The notes: generated by a model not told the origin, from the letters alone. Counted from the stretch's first letter, positions 52,151 to 61,042 are shown. The stretch is 64,000 nt of DNA from Candidatus Latescibacterota bacterium (GCA_022826515.1 JAJDUT010000024.1:1-64000), one strand, 5' to 3'. Translations and numbers: made by a program.

Positions 52151-53316
52151 TGGTCGGTCTCGCTGCGGCGAAGCGTCAGGCAGGTGACGTCGTCAAATTG
52201 AGGGGCATCGCCGGCAAAGGCTTCAACCGCCGCAAAAACCGCCTCGTTGGTAGCGCGGGCGTCCATAGGCGTCCCGTCGGTGAAAATTTTGCACAAACGC
52301 TCTAGCTCGAACTGGTCGCCTTGGTCGTTTTCGGCCTCGGTGACGCCATCGGTGTACAAGACGACGCGGTCGCCGGGTTGCAGGAACATCGAGCTTTCGT
52401 CAAAAGTGAAATCTGGCACCACGCCGAGCGCCACCCCGCCGGTCGGCGGAATCACGGTCGAGCTGCCATCGGCGTGGACCACCAGCGGCGTATTGTGCCC
52501 GCCATTGGCATAGGCCAACTCACCGGTTGCTGGATCGAAAGTCGCGTAAAAGACGGTTACGAACATGGCGGCGTCGTTTTCTTCTTGCAGCAGTTGATTT
52601 ACTTCGCTCAACACCTTGCCCGGCGAATCGAGGCCAATGGCCGAGCCTTTCAGCAGGGTGCGGCTCGACATCATAAACAGGGCCGCCGGCACGCCCTTGT
52701 CCGAGACATCGGCGACGACGAGGCCGATGCGGCCGTCTTCAAGGGTCAAGACGTCGAAGAAATCGCCACCGACATCGCGCGCGGGCTTCATGCCGCCAAA
52801 AATTTCAAAGCCCGAACCCGTGGGGAAACTGGTGGGCAAGATGGACTGCTGCATCTTGTTGGCCACGCTGAGTTCGTTTTGCAAGGCGACCAATTTGTCG
52901 CGCGATTCCAGCGCCTCGCGCCACAACTCCAGATGGCGCAAGGTGCGCTGGATGGTCACCTTCATGTCCTCGAAGTCGATGGGCTTGGTGATAAAGTCAA
53001 ACGCGCCCCGGTTCATGGCCGTGCGGATGTTCTTCATATCGCCGTAGGCCGAGACGATGACCGAGCGGATGTTGGGGTCCACCTTGGGGATCTGCTCTAG
53101 CAAGGTGAGTCCGTCCATCCGCGGCATGTTAATATCCGAGAGCACCATGTCGACGTCTTGCTCTTCGGTTAGCACCTCTAGGGCTTCAACGCCGTTTTGG
53201 GCAAACATAAAGCTGTACTGGCCCGAGCGAATTTCGCGGCGCATGCGCTGCCTTACTAGGTGCTCTAAATCTGGCTCGTCATCGACGACGAGGATCTTAG
53301 GTCGTATTATTGCCAT
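52147..53316 (-). CDS. Response-regulator-linked PP2C (SpoIIE/RsbU-type) phosphatase
   Basis: This 389-residue regulator starts at ATG 53316 (MAIIRPKILVVDDEPDLEHL); an in-frame TTG lies 12 bases earlier. The receiver domain (1-130) has acidic pocket VDDEP, phospho-acceptor D61 in MVLSDINMPRMDG and the lysine of DFITKPID. A coiled-coil linker (130-165) precedes the PP2C domain, whose metal ligands are in VGGDFFDVLTLEDG, LVVADVSDKGVPAALFM, VVLYTDGVTEAEN and PQFDDVTCLTLRR. The enzyme should dephosphorylate a STAS-P protein. The histidine kinase at the end of the same operon is the obvious donor for D61. Confidence 0.94.
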   Translation of the reverse strand: MAIIRPKILVVDDEPDLEHLVRQRMRREIRSGQYSFMFAQNGVEALEVLTEEQDVDMVLSDINMPRMDGLTLLEQIPKVDPNIRSVIVSAYGDMKNIRTAMNRGAFDFITKPIDFEDMKVTIQRTLRHLELWREALESRDKLVALQNELSVANKMQQSILPTSFPTGSGFEIFGGMKPARDVGGDFFDVLTLEDGRIGLVVADVSDKGVPAALFMMSSRTLLKGSAIGLDSPGKVLSEVNQLLQEENDAAMFVTVFYATFDPATGELAYANGGHNTPLVVHADGSSTVIPPTGGVALGVVPDFTFDESSMFLQPGDRVVLYTDGVTEAENDQGDQFELERLCKIFTDGTPMDARATNEAVFAAVEAFAGDAPQFDDVTCLTLRRSETDQ

Positions 53317-53359
53317 TTTTTTTCCCAAGTTTGGGTTAGCCTAACGCGGCTGTCAAAGG

Positions 53360-54487
53360 TTAATTGCCCGGTTCTATCACTACCTTCATGGCCGCTTCGC
53401 CGCCGGTAATATCGAGGCCCTCGCGGATGTCGGATAGCGGCAGCCGATGCGTGATAAAGCGATCCAAGGGCGCGGTGGTGCGGCGCAAAAAAGATAGCGC
53501 GGTCTTGAACTGCATGGAAGGATAGGCCCACATGCCGCGGATGTCCAAATCTTTAAAACAGACGATGTGCGGGTGGATCTCTACTGCCCCTGGGTCGGTG
53601 AAGTGCCCGACCTCCACGACGATGCCACCCCGGCGCACCAAGTCGAGCGATTCTTTGAAGGCTATGGGCACGCCGGCTGTTTCAATGACGATATCGGCTC
53701 CCACGCCCTCGGTCATGTCGTGGAGGGCTTGCTGCCGCTGCTCGGGACTACCTTCGCCCATCGCGAGTACTTGATGAGCGCCCATGGTGCGGGCGAGTTC
53801 CAGCCGGGCCGCACTTAGGTCGCCGGCAATAATTAGGTCCGTGCCGATGTGGCTCAGCACTGCCACCACGAGCTGGCCGATGGGGCCGGCTCCGAGGACC
53901 AGCACGGATTTGTCGAGGCCCAGCCCTTCGCCGATGTGCGGGATACCCGGTCCCAAGGCGCGCTCTACGGCGCGGGTGGCCACAGCGGCTGGCTCGGTGA
54001 GTACAGCCCGTTCCGAGGGCAGATCATCGGGAATCTTGAAGAGCCACGAATGGCCCGTCAGATGAAGGTATTCGGCAAAACCGCCGCGCGGCATGGGTGC
54101 TATATCGGCGCTTACGAATCCATACACAAAGCGGTTGGAGCACAGGGTGGGCCGCTGGGGCATGTGCAGGCAGTAGTAGCACCGCCCACAGGCCCGCGAC
54201 GAGGGCGTCGTGGTGACGCGGTCGCCCACTGCGACTGGGCCGCCCACTATAGCCAAGCTATCGGCTGCGGCCGGGCCCATCTCTTCGATGGTGCCTACTA
54301 ATTCGTGGCCGGGTATCACGGGAAACGGCAGGGCCATGTGGCCAGCGAACATGTGCTTGTCGCTGCCGCAGATGCCGGTGCGTTCGATTTTCAGTAGGAC
54401 TTCGTCGTCGCCGATCTGGGGTTTGGGATACGAGCGCACGGCGATCTGGCCTGGGCCGGTCATAATCGCTGCCTGTATCTGACTCAT
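53360..54487 (-). CDS. Zinc-dependent alcohol dehydrogenase (MDR, sorbitol/threonine dehydrogenase-like)
   Basis: This 375-residue medium-chain dehydrogenase has catalytic zinc in GICGSDKHMF and PVIPGHELVGTIEE. The structural-zinc lobe is complete, TTPSSRACGRCYYCLHMPQR (followed by LC). The Rossmann site is LVLGAGPIGQLVVAVLSHIG. The length and lobe fit polyol or amino-alcohol dehydrogenases. It starts 22 bases after the sugar-isomerase-like gene and belongs to a three-gene minus-strand set. Substrate identity is not determinable by eye. Confidence 0.92.
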   Translation of the reverse strand: MSQIQAAIMTGPGQIAVRSYPKPQIGDDEVLLKIERTGICGSDKHMFAGHMALPFPVIPGHELVGTIEEMGPAAADSLAIVGGPVAVGDRVTTTPSSRACGRCYYCLHMPQRPTLCSNRFVYGFVSADIAPMPRGGFAEYLHLTGHSWLFKIPDDLPSERAVLTEPAAVATRAVERALGPGIPHIGEGLGLDKSVLVLGAGPIGQLVVAVLSHIGTDLIIAGDLSAARLELARTMGAHQVLAMGEGSPEQRQQALHDMTEGVGADIVIETAGVPIAFKESLDLVRRGGIVVEVGHFTDPGAVEIHPHIVCFKDLDIRGMWAYPSMQFKTALSFLRRTTAPLDRFITHRLPLSDIREGLDITGGEAAMKVVIEPGN

Positions 54488-54509
54488 GCTGTTCTTCTCC
54501 TATACAATT

Positions 54510-55265
54510 CTAATAGCCAATGCTGCGCATGTACTGGCGGTTGATTTGCATCTTTTCGGTTTCGGGCCGCTTGGCTGCTCCGGGACAGACTGTGATCCAG
54601 CCGGTGTATCCGGCCTCCCGCAGCGCCGCCATAAATGCCGGGTAGTCGCACATGGGGCCTTCGCCTAGTTCCACGGTCTGTCCGTCTTTGAAATCGTGCA
54701 GATGCACGTACGCGATTCGCGCGGCGAAATCGCGCACGGCTTGGACCGGGTCGTAGCCCCAATGCACGGCGTGGGACATGTCCATACAGAGGCGGCACGC
54801 GTCTAGGCGACCCATGAAGCGCTTCCACTCTGCGGCGCTATCGACGAGGTGATTGATATGCGGATGAAATGTAACCATAACGCCTAAGTTTGCGCCGTAC
54901 GCGGCTAGATCCTCGTACGCGGCTGCCATCTGGTCCAGTTCCGCGTCCGTGCCGTTGCGGTTTTCTCGCCCCGGCCCTTTGGTCATAAAGGTTGCGACCC
55001 CGAGCTCGGCGGCAAACTCGATTCGCCGCTTGTTGATCTGTTGGCTCGGCCCGTCGAGGTCCAGCGCGACATTCGGCCCGCAGACCGCGGCCACTTCCAC
55101 GCCAGATGCCTCGCAGAGCCGACGCACGCGCTGGGGCGTGCCCAACCAGTCGAGCGGTTGCCGTGCCTCCCAGCCATCCCAGCCAAAAGTTCGCAGGGCT
55201 TCTAGCTCTTGCGCTAGGTCGGGTGCCCGCCAGAATAGGCCGCTGTACGCCAATTTGTAGCTCAT
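54510..55265 (-). CDS. Sugar phosphate isomerase/epimerase family TIM barrel
   Basis: This 251-residue xylose isomerase-like/AP endonuclease 2 fold protein shows metal-site blocks ALDLDGPSQQ, VTFHPHINHLVDSA, LCMDMSHAVHWGYDP and YVHLHDFKDGQ. These match the IolE/IolI and hydroxypyruvate isomerase-like group. No DNA-repair features are present. It sits between two dehydrogenases, as expected in sugar or inositol oxidation operons. The likely activity is isomerisation or dehydration of a keto sugar. Confidence 0.9.
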   Translation of the reverse strand: MSYKLAYSGLFWRAPDLAQELEALRTFGWDGWEARQPLDWLGTPQRVRRLCEASGVEVAAVCGPNVALDLDGPSQQINKRRIEFAAELGVATFMTKGPGRENRNGTDAELDQMAAAYEDLAAYGANLGVMVTFHPHINHLVDSAAEWKRFMGRLDACRLCMDMSHAVHWGYDPVQAVRDFAARIAYVHLHDFKDGQTVELGEGPMCDYPAFMAALREAGYTGWITVCPGAAKRPETEKMQINRQYMRSIGY

Positions 55266-55333
55266 TTCCCTACGCCTGTTTGCAAAGGTTTCAATGTACC
55301 CAACCGCCTAGGCTGGGGCAAATAAAGGCGGGG

Positions 55334-56326
55334 TCACTTCCACTCAAATACCACGCCCAACGCTTCTTGTGGATTGTCGGCGAGCATGTCGTAGGTGGTT
55401 TGGCAATCGGCGGGGTTGGCGACGTGGGTGATTAGATCTTCGATGGGTAACTTGCCTGTGGCCATCAAGCGCAGGACTAGGTCGCGGTCTCTGGTTTTGT
55501 TCCAAGGATAATAGATGTGGTCGTGATCCGGGGTTTTGGGTTGATGCGCGCCGAGGATCGCGATTTCGCGCTGGTGAACTTCGGGCAAAAAGCTCACTTC
55601 GACGGTGCCGCGCGGAGATCCCAACGCGACTAAGCGCCCCCCTAGCCTCGGCAAGGTCAGGGCCATGGGATAGACGGCGGGGATGCCGGTTGCTTCGATG
55701 ACCAGATCGACGCCATCGCCCACGCAATGCTGGCGCACGATTTCGGCGACATCGCCTGCGGTGTTGGGATTGATACAAACATCCGCGCCCTGATCCTTGG
55801 CTTTGCCCAAGCGGAAATCGTCAAGATCGATTGCAATGACCGGGAGTGCACCGGCCAACCGCGCAAAGGTCGCGGCCAATTGGCCGACAATGCCCATGCC
55901 GGTGATGGCAACGGCCTCGCCCAATTCGGGGCGACCAACCCGATGTCCGTGCAGGGCAATGGCACCCATGACCATGAATGCCGCGACTTTGGGCGAGACA
56001 CCGGCAGGTGCTTTGCGGAAATTGCCGGTCAAGACCGCGTGGCTTGCGTGGTTGCCTTGACCAGCAATGCAGTCGCCGGGTTGTATTCCCTTGACGTCTT
56101 TGCCGACTTCGAGCACCACGCCTGTGTTGCAGTAGCCGGTGGAGCGCGGAAATGTTGCTGCACTCGCTGGTTCGCCGCCGTGGGCGTAGCCGTAGATTTC
56201 GGTGCCGACGCTTACGGCGGTGTAGTCGTTTTGCACCAAAATGCCGTGGTCGGGCACGGGCGGCAGTTCGAATTCGGCCAATTCGATCCGCCGGATGTCG
56301 GTGCAAATTAGTCGTTGTGCTTTCAC
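55334..56326 (-). CDS. Zinc-binding dehydrogenase-like MDR protein lacking classical zinc ligands
   Basis: This 330-residue medium-chain dehydrogenase fold begins MKAQRLICTDIRRIELAEFE. The NAD site is ITGMGIVGQLAATFARLAG. The usual G-H-E and catalytic cysteine motifs are missing: the corresponding stretch reads NDYTAVSVGTEIYGYAHG and STGYCNTGVVLEVGK. It resembles the BchC-like/threonine dehydrogenase-like branch that often acts in sugar oxidation. It is the first gene of the minus-strand operon (68 bases before the TIM-barrel gene) and divergent from the LVIVD-repeat gene. Confidence 0.88.
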   Translation of the reverse strand: MKAQRLICTDIRRIELAEFELPPVPDHGILVQNDYTAVSVGTEIYGYAHGGEPASAATFPRSTGYCNTGVVLEVGKDVKGIQPGDCIAGQGNHASHAVLTGNFRKAPAGVSPKVAAFMVMGAIALHGHRVGRPELGEAVAITGMGIVGQLAATFARLAGALPVIAIDLDDFRLGKAKDQGADVCINPNTAGDVAEIVRQHCVGDGVDLVIEATGIPAVYPMALTLPRLGGRLVALGSPRGTVEVSFLPEVHQREIAILGAHQPKTPDHDHIYYPWNKTRDRDLVLRLMATGKLPIEDLITHVANPADCQTTYDMLADNPQEALGVVFEWK

Positions 56327-56583
56327 GGCCGTCTCCTCTGTGAATTCTGCCCTGTCTCTGAAGTAGCACCGCCACTTTTTGGCAGCACACCTGCAGGGAC
56401 GACAGAAGATAACTCGCCGAGGACCGGTCGCCTATTGACCAATCCTCATTCACCAACTAGTACTTGGATGACACTGACCTAATTGCCGTGAAACGTCCGC
56501 AGCCTAGAGGCGTCTCAATAGTGAGTCCATTCTGGCTGGGAATCGGGCCTTGTTGCCAACCTTAGACTGAAGGAGGACCAACA
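56327..56583. promoter_or_regulatory. Divergent promoter region
   Basis: These 257 bases lie between the start codons of the dehydrogenase and LVIVD-repeat genes. A possible plus-strand promoter has TTGACC at 56435-56440 and TAGTAC at 56458-56463 with a 17-base spacer, a weak match. A strong ribosome site, GAAGGAGG, precedes 56584. No gene-like frame or clear hairpin was found. Confidence 0.35.
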
Positions 56584-58740
56584 ATGCTCAACCAAGGGTT
56601 TACCTTTGTGTTGCCTCTGCTGATCGTCCTCGTTGCCACGACGGCCTCCGGCCATCCCGCGCCCATTTTTGCGCCCGCTGATGCGCCCGATAGCCTCAAT
56701 GTGGAACGCGTCGGCGAAATCGTCCTCTTCAGCCCTCCCAAAGGCGAAGACGCTCACTTCTTTCCCGACGGCTCGGACCTCTATCTCGCCGGCGACCACG
56801 CGCTGATGGGCGACTTTCGCGGCATCGTCCATATCGTCGATATCTCCGACCCGGCCAACATGCGCAAAGTAGCCGAAGTGCATACCCCCGGACCCGCACT
56901 AGACATAAAGATCGCGGGCGATTTAGCCGTCATTGGCGTACAGGAGTTCGAAGCCACCTTTGGGTTGTTGATTCTCGACATCTCCGACCCGGCCAATCCC
57001 GTCGAGCTGTCGCGGTTTGATCAGGAAAGCTGGCAAGGCGTCCACAATCTCTTTCTGCACGGCGATCGTCTTTATCTCGCTCACATGACAAATCCGGGCC
57101 TGAGCATTGTCGATATCTCCGACCCGACCGCGCCCTTGGTCTCGGGCTTCTGGCAGCACGAGGGCGATTTCAGCAATAAGATCCACGATGTATTCATCCG
57201 CGACCGTCTCGCCGTCGTCAGCGATTTTTCCTCTGGCCTGGTCCTCCTCGACCTCGCCGACCCCGACGCCCCCGCGATGCTCGCCGCGCTCCCCTTCGCC
57301 GAAGGCATTCACAGCGCCTGGGCCGCGGGCGACTACGTTTACTGCAACCAAGAATTCGGCGGCTGGGAGCGGCGTCTCTATGTCGTCGATATTGCCGACC
57401 CCCGGCAGCCGCAGGTCGTCCACTCTTTCGGCAGTGGTCCGCCGCCCCAAGGGCCCATTCTCGGCCCGCACAATCCTTGGGTTCACAACGGGCTGTTGTA
57501 CTGGGCCTATTACGAGGCGGGCTTGCGCGTCTTTGACCTGCTTGACCCGGCGCGACCGGTGGAAATCGGCTATCACACCTATCCGGGGTTCGCTTGGAGC
57601 GTCCAACCACACGACGACGGGCTGCTCTATGTGGCCGATGGCGCGGTCGGCATCGAAGCCTTCAGGCTGAACGAGCCGGCCTTCACCATTCGCACGGTCG
57701 CCGTCGATCCGCCCGTTGCCATCCGCGGCCGCCACTGGAGCGTGGACATCGAGGCCACGGTCGCTCCCTCGCCGCGCCGCCCCACTGGGCACATCGCACG
57801 AGTCGGCGTCCGCCTCAACGACGAGACCACCGTACAGCCGCTCCGCGCCGAGGGGCGCACCTTTACCGGCTCTCTGTCGCTGCCACCTGACCTGCCTACT
57901 GGGCGTCATCGCCTGCACGTCGAACTGGTTGACGACCGCGGCTCCATGTATCCCTACAACCTTCCCTACATCCTGTATCCCGAGCGAGATTTGGAAATTT
58001 ACGCGGAGACCCTAGCCGCAGGTTGGTCGCTGGAAAGGGGCGAGACCGTCCGCTTCGCCGGACGCCAAGCCCTGATCCTGTCCGGGAACCTCAACGCTAC
58101 CTTTGAGGCGCGGACCCCTTTCGGCTCGATCGGCTACACTGCGTTGCGCTTCGCCTTCCGCCCCGACGCGATGGAGAATTTTACTACCAAGCCCATACTA
58201 GGTGTCAACATGGGTGGACGCACCGTGAGGATCGGGCTTGGCGGCGGGGATTCACTCGCCGTTGATCTTGCAGATAAGCGCTGGCAAATCGTGGAAATCC
58301 CCCTGTCCACCCTGTCCGCCGCCGATCCCTCATTCAAAATTGATTCGGTGCGAATCTCCGCTTATTTGCAGGGGGTGGCGTATATCGCCGATCTCGTCTT
58401 GGTCGCGGCCACGCCGCCGATTGATACCGCCGTGCGTGAGGCGCGGGTGGATGTCCGGCCGGCGGCTTTCCTCCTCACGCAAAATTTCCCCAATCCCTTC
58501 AACCAATCGACGGTGATCCGCATCGACTTGGAGACTGGGGCTGAGGTGGAGTTGGCCGTTTACAATATATCTGGGCAGCAGGTCGCAACGCTGGCCCAAG
58601 GGCTGTACCCGGCGGGCGCGTACACCTTCACTTGGGACGGACGCAACACCCACGGGGCCGAACTGGCTTCAGGCGTCTATTGCTATCGGCTCAGGGCCAA
58701 TGGGCGGGAGCAGACGCGCAAACTGATCCTCCTCCGCTAG
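56584..58740 (+). CDS. LVIVD-repeat beta-propeller protein with type IX-like C-terminal sorting domain
   Basis: This 718-residue exported protein starts behind GAAGGAGG, and residues 1-22 (MLNQGFTFVLPLLIVLVATT) are a signal peptide. Residues 30-380 contain repeated VxIVDISDPxxP/VDIADPRxP units (GIVHIVDISDPANMRK, GLLILDISDPANPVEL, GLSIVDISDPTAPLVS, LVLLDLADPDAPAMLA), building a beta-propeller. A middle region of about 380-640 has beta-sandwich character. The C terminus (about 640-718) matches the FlgD-Ig-like/T9SS type A sorting domain: FLLTQNFPNPFNQSTVIRI, VELAVYNISGQQVATL, YTFTWDGRN and YCYRLRANG. Such domains direct secretion and surface attachment. The ligand is unknown. Confidence 0.92.
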   Translation: MLNQGFTFVLPLLIVLVATTASGHPAPIFAPADAPDSLNVERVGEIVLFSPPKGEDAHFFPDGSDLYLAGDHALMGDFRGIVHIVDISDPANMRKVAEVHTPGPALDIKIAGDLAVIGVQEFEATFGLLILDISDPANPVELSRFDQESWQGVHNLFLHGDRLYLAHMTNPGLSIVDISDPTAPLVSGFWQHEGDFSNKIHDVFIRDRLAVVSDFSSGLVLLDLADPDAPAMLAALPFAEGIHSAWAAGDYVYCNQEFGGWERRLYVVDIADPRQPQVVHSFGSGPPPQGPILGPHNPWVHNGLLYWAYYEAGLRVFDLLDPARPVEIGYHTYPGFAWSVQPHDDGLLYVADGAVGIEAFRLNEPAFTIRTVAVDPPVAIRGRHWSVDIEATVAPSPRRPTGHIARVGVRLNDETTVQPLRAEGRTFTGSLSLPPDLPTGRHRLHVELVDDRGSMYPYNLPYILYPERDLEIYAETLAAGWSLERGETVRFAGRQALILSGNLNATFEARTPFGSIGYTALRFAFRPDAMENFTTKPILGVNMGGRTVRIGLGGGDSLAVDLADKRWQIVEIPLSTLSAADPSFKIDSVRISAYLQGVAYIADLVLVAATPPIDTAVREARVDVRPAAFLLTQNFPNPFNQSTVIRIDLETGAEVELAVYNISGQQVATLAQGLYPAGAYTFTWDGRNTHGAELASGVYCYRLRANGREQTRKLILLR

Positions 58741-58952
58741 CGACCTCACGAATCGCCGAGGTTACTCATTCCAAATCTCGCATGAAGTAATTCGTTTTGG
58801 CACCCGGCTCAGCCGTCCGGCGGGAGAGCCGCAGAGGGCGGTGAAACAGGGGGCGGTTTCCCAGCCCCGCGGCCAGCCCCTCTAGCTACCGTGCATCTGC
58901 GAGTCGGTCCCGGCGGCCCAAGCGCACACTTGGGCTTCGTCTGCGAGAAAGA

Positions 58953-59039
58953 TTCCCTTTTCTTGAAGAGGTCGATCTCCGCCAGGCCGGGGGCGAAGGT
59001 GTTGCTTTCGAAGATGAACTGGGCGAGGGCGGCTTTCAT
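58953..59039 (-). pseudogene. N-terminal remnant of an M81 (MlrC-like) peptidase gene
   Basis: From ATG 59039 the frame reads MKAALAQFIFESNTFAPGLA, then EIDLFKKRE, which is the start of MlrC/M81 metallopeptidases (consensus-like M-x-I-A-x-x-Q-x-x-x-E-T-N-T-F). After about 29 residues the similarity stops and the frame becomes low-complexity, Pro/Gly/Arg-rich sequence. Only the first tenth of a gene of about 500 codons is left, so this is a deletion remnant. It gives a datable trace of rearrangement between the LVIVD gene and the haem locus. Confidence 0.6.
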
Positions 59040-59065
59040 CAGACAGCTCGGGTAATGGGTTGTAA

Positions 59066-59100
59066 GTGCCTTATCTGATTCTGCTATAAGGCACCTTTTT
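59066..59100 (+). terminator. Intrinsic terminator
   Basis: A perfect nine-base inverted repeat (GTGCCTTAT at 59066-59074, ATAAGGCAC at 59086-59094) with an 11-base loop is followed by CTTTTT. It lies about 330 bases downstream of the LVIVD-repeat gene and points away from it, opposite the haem operon. The other strand has no T run, so it works for plus-strand transcription. Confidence 0.75.
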
Positions 59101-59135
59101 GGCCCCACTGTCAAGGCGCTGAGCGTATGTAAGAG

Positions 59136-59927
59136 TCAGGTGGGATTAGCTGCGGGGACGACGAGTGGGCAGGGGCTGTGGGGGTGAGGAATGACCGTTA
59201 TTGGGATTTCGTAAACGGCTTCTATTATTTCGGCTTGTAGCACTTGCTCAGGAGGGCCTGTGGCTACTGTGCGGCCCGCTTTCAGCAGCAGGACGCGATC
59301 GGCGTATTGGGCCGCTAAATTGAGGTCGTGTAGTACCACGAGTACGCCGACTTGCCGCTCGGCAAAGGCCCGCGCCACGGTCAGGGTGTGGTGTTGATGG
59401 GCTAAGTCTAAGCTGGACGTGGGTTCGTCTAGCAACAGATAGCGCGGTTTCCCGTCCGCCGCTTCCCAAATTTGCGCGAGCACTCGTCCCAAGTGTACGC
59501 GCTGTCCCTCTCCTCCCGACAGCGTCGGATAAAGGCGATCCTCTAGGTGATCGACGCCGGCCTCCTGTAAGGCTGCTCGTGCAATGGCGTAGTCATGCTT
59601 CGTTTCAGGGCCGTGCAGATGGGGGCTTCGGCCCATGAGCGCCACTTCGAGCACGCGGAAGGGAAAATTCAGGCTGGATTGTTGCGGCAAGACGGCGCGG
59701 ATTTGGGCGCTGGCTTTTTTGTCCCAAGACGCCAGCACTCGTCCTTCCATCGACACGGCTCCCTTGGTGGGGGATAAGTCACCGCATAATACTTTCAACA
59801 GGGTGGATTTGCCCGCGCCATTAGGTCCCAAGACGGCCACCACTTCGCCGGGTCGCACGTGGATAGACACGTTCTCCAGCAGGGTGCTACCGTCCAAGAC
59901 TACGTGTATGTTGCGGCCTTCGAGCAT
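59136..59927 (-). CDS. hmuV: Haem ABC transporter ATP-binding protein
   Basis: This 263-residue ATPase powers haem import into the cytoplasm. Walker A is LGPNGAGKSTLLKVL (near residue 34), the Q-loop region is VLPQQSSLNFPF, the ABC signature is TLSGGEGQRVHLGR, Walker B is YLLLDEPTSSLD and the H-loop is VVLHDLNLAAQ. The sequence around the signature, GEGQRVHLGRVLAQIW, is typical of HmuV/BhuV. It overlaps the permease stop by one base (TAATG), so the two are coupled. It is last in the haem-uptake operon. Confidence 0.95.
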   Translation of the reverse strand: MLEGRNIHVVLDGSTLLENVSIHVRPGEVVAVLGPNGAGKSTLLKVLCGDLSPTKGAVSMEGRVLASWDKKASAQIRAVLPQQSSLNFPFRVLEVALMGRSPHLHGPETKHDYAIARAALQEAGVDHLEDRLYPTLSGGEGQRVHLGRVLAQIWEAADGKPRYLLLDEPTSSLDLAHQHHTLTVARAFAERQVGVLVVLHDLNLAAQYADRVLLLKAGRTVATGPPEQVLQAEIIEAVYEIPITVIPHPHSPCPLVVPAANPT

Positions 59928-61042
59928 TAGAACCTCCCCAAGCGCCGCCCGCGCTGTAGCAAGTACATGAAGAAGGGACCGCCGATGATCGCCGTCACAA
60001 TGCCGATGGGAAGTTCAGCCGGGGCGACCAATGTGCGGGCGATGAGATCGGCCCCTAGGAGTAGGCTGGCGCCCAAAAGAGCGGCACCGGGGAGCAGAAA
60101 TCGGTGGTCCGGTCCCAAGGTGAGGCGCAACAGGTGGGGCACGACTAGGCCGACAAAGCCGATGATGCCGGCCACGGCGACCGCCGCTCCCACGGACAAG
60201 GCGACTAGGAGGACAACTGAACGCTTGAGGCGCTCGACATTGCAGCCGAGATGGCCAGCTTCGGCCTCGCCTAGCAGCAAGGCGTTGAGGGGACGGGCGT
60301 AGCGCAACACTGCTAGGGTCGCAAGGCCGGTGAACGGCGCAGCCGCAGCCACCGCTGGCCAAGTAGCTCCGCCGAGACTGCCCATGCTCCAGAACGTCAG
60401 GCTGCGCAGTTGGGCATCGTCCGCCACGAAAGTGAATACTCCGGTGATGGCTCCGGCCACGGCGTTGATGGCAATGCCGGCGAGCAGCATGGTGGATACG
60501 GAGACAGTGCCGTGGACTAGCGACAGGCGATAGACCAGCAAGGTCGTGGCGGCACCACCGCCAAAAGCGGCGATAGACAGGGCAAAAGGCCCCAGTGCTT
60601 GGGTGGCGAAATCCAGCACAGTCGCTCCGAGAACAATGGTCGCCACTGCGGCGACTGCCGCGCCACTGGAAACGCCGATGAGGCCGGGGTCGGCTAGGGG
60701 GTTGCGGAAAAGGCCCTGCATGGCGGCACCGGCAACGGCGAGGCCACCGCCGATCAAGATCCCCAGCAGGATTCGCGGCAGGCGAATGCTCAGGACGATG
60801 GCCTCGTGGTGAGGCTCAAAAGCATAGGGCAGGGTTAGGTCCAGCCCTTTGCCGAGTATGGCTAGCACTTGGCTGGGTCCTATGGAAACGGCACCCGTTC
60901 CTAGGCACACTATGCTGAGTAGGCCCAATAGAACCGTTAGGATCAGCAGACCTAGGGTGCCTTTTTCACCGACTGAAACCTTGGGCAACAGGCGGCGACT
61001 GGCTTGGCGCAAGGAAGAATTAGTCGCTTCAATCGAAGTCAT
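59927..61042 (-). CDS. hmuU: Haem ABC transporter permease (FecCD family)
   Basis: This 371-residue inner-membrane permease with about ten helices matches the FecCD/BtuC-type permeases: LRLPRILLGILIGGGLAVAGAA, FRNPLADPGLIGVSSGAAVAAV, TMLLAGIAINAVAGAITG, and GIIGFVGLVVPHLLRLTLG with the coupling loop. It starts MTSIEATNSSLRQ at 61042. A palindromic repeat separates it from hmuT, with 148 bases between, but the same strand and function make a single operon likely. Confidence 0.94.
   Translation of the reverse strand: MTSIEATNSSLRQASRRLLPKVSVGEKGTLGLLILTVLLGLLSIVCLGTGAVSIGPSQVLAILGKGLDLTLPYAFEPHHEAIVLSIRLPRILLGILIGGGLAVAGAAMQGLFRNPLADPGLIGVSSGAAVAAVATIVLGATVLDFATQALGPFALSIAAFGGGAATTLLVYRLSLVHGTVSVSTMLLAGIAINAVAGAITGVFTFVADDAQLRSLTFWSMGSLGGATWPAVAAAAPFTGLATLAVLRYARPLNALLLGEAEAGHLGCNVERLKRSVVLLVALSVGAAVAVAGIIGFVGLVVPHLLRLTLGPDHRFLLPGAALLGASLLLGADLIARTLVAPAELPIGIVTAIIGGPFFMYLLQRGRRLGRF

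Larger units (their letters stand above)
58741..59135. other. Gap with a peptidase remnant and a terminator, otherwise non-coding
   Basis: This 395-base stretch contains the M81 relic (58953-59039) and a terminator (59066-59100). Positions 58809-58950 are very GC-rich, with no gene-like frame carrying recognisable homology. Nothing else was identified. Confidence 0.6.

Noticed and set aside
58809..59114. 101-codon ORF taken as an intact gene
   Set aside because: Only codons 26-54 show homology (M81 peptidase start). The upstream part is terminator DNA and the end is low-complexity, so it is listed as a remnant.
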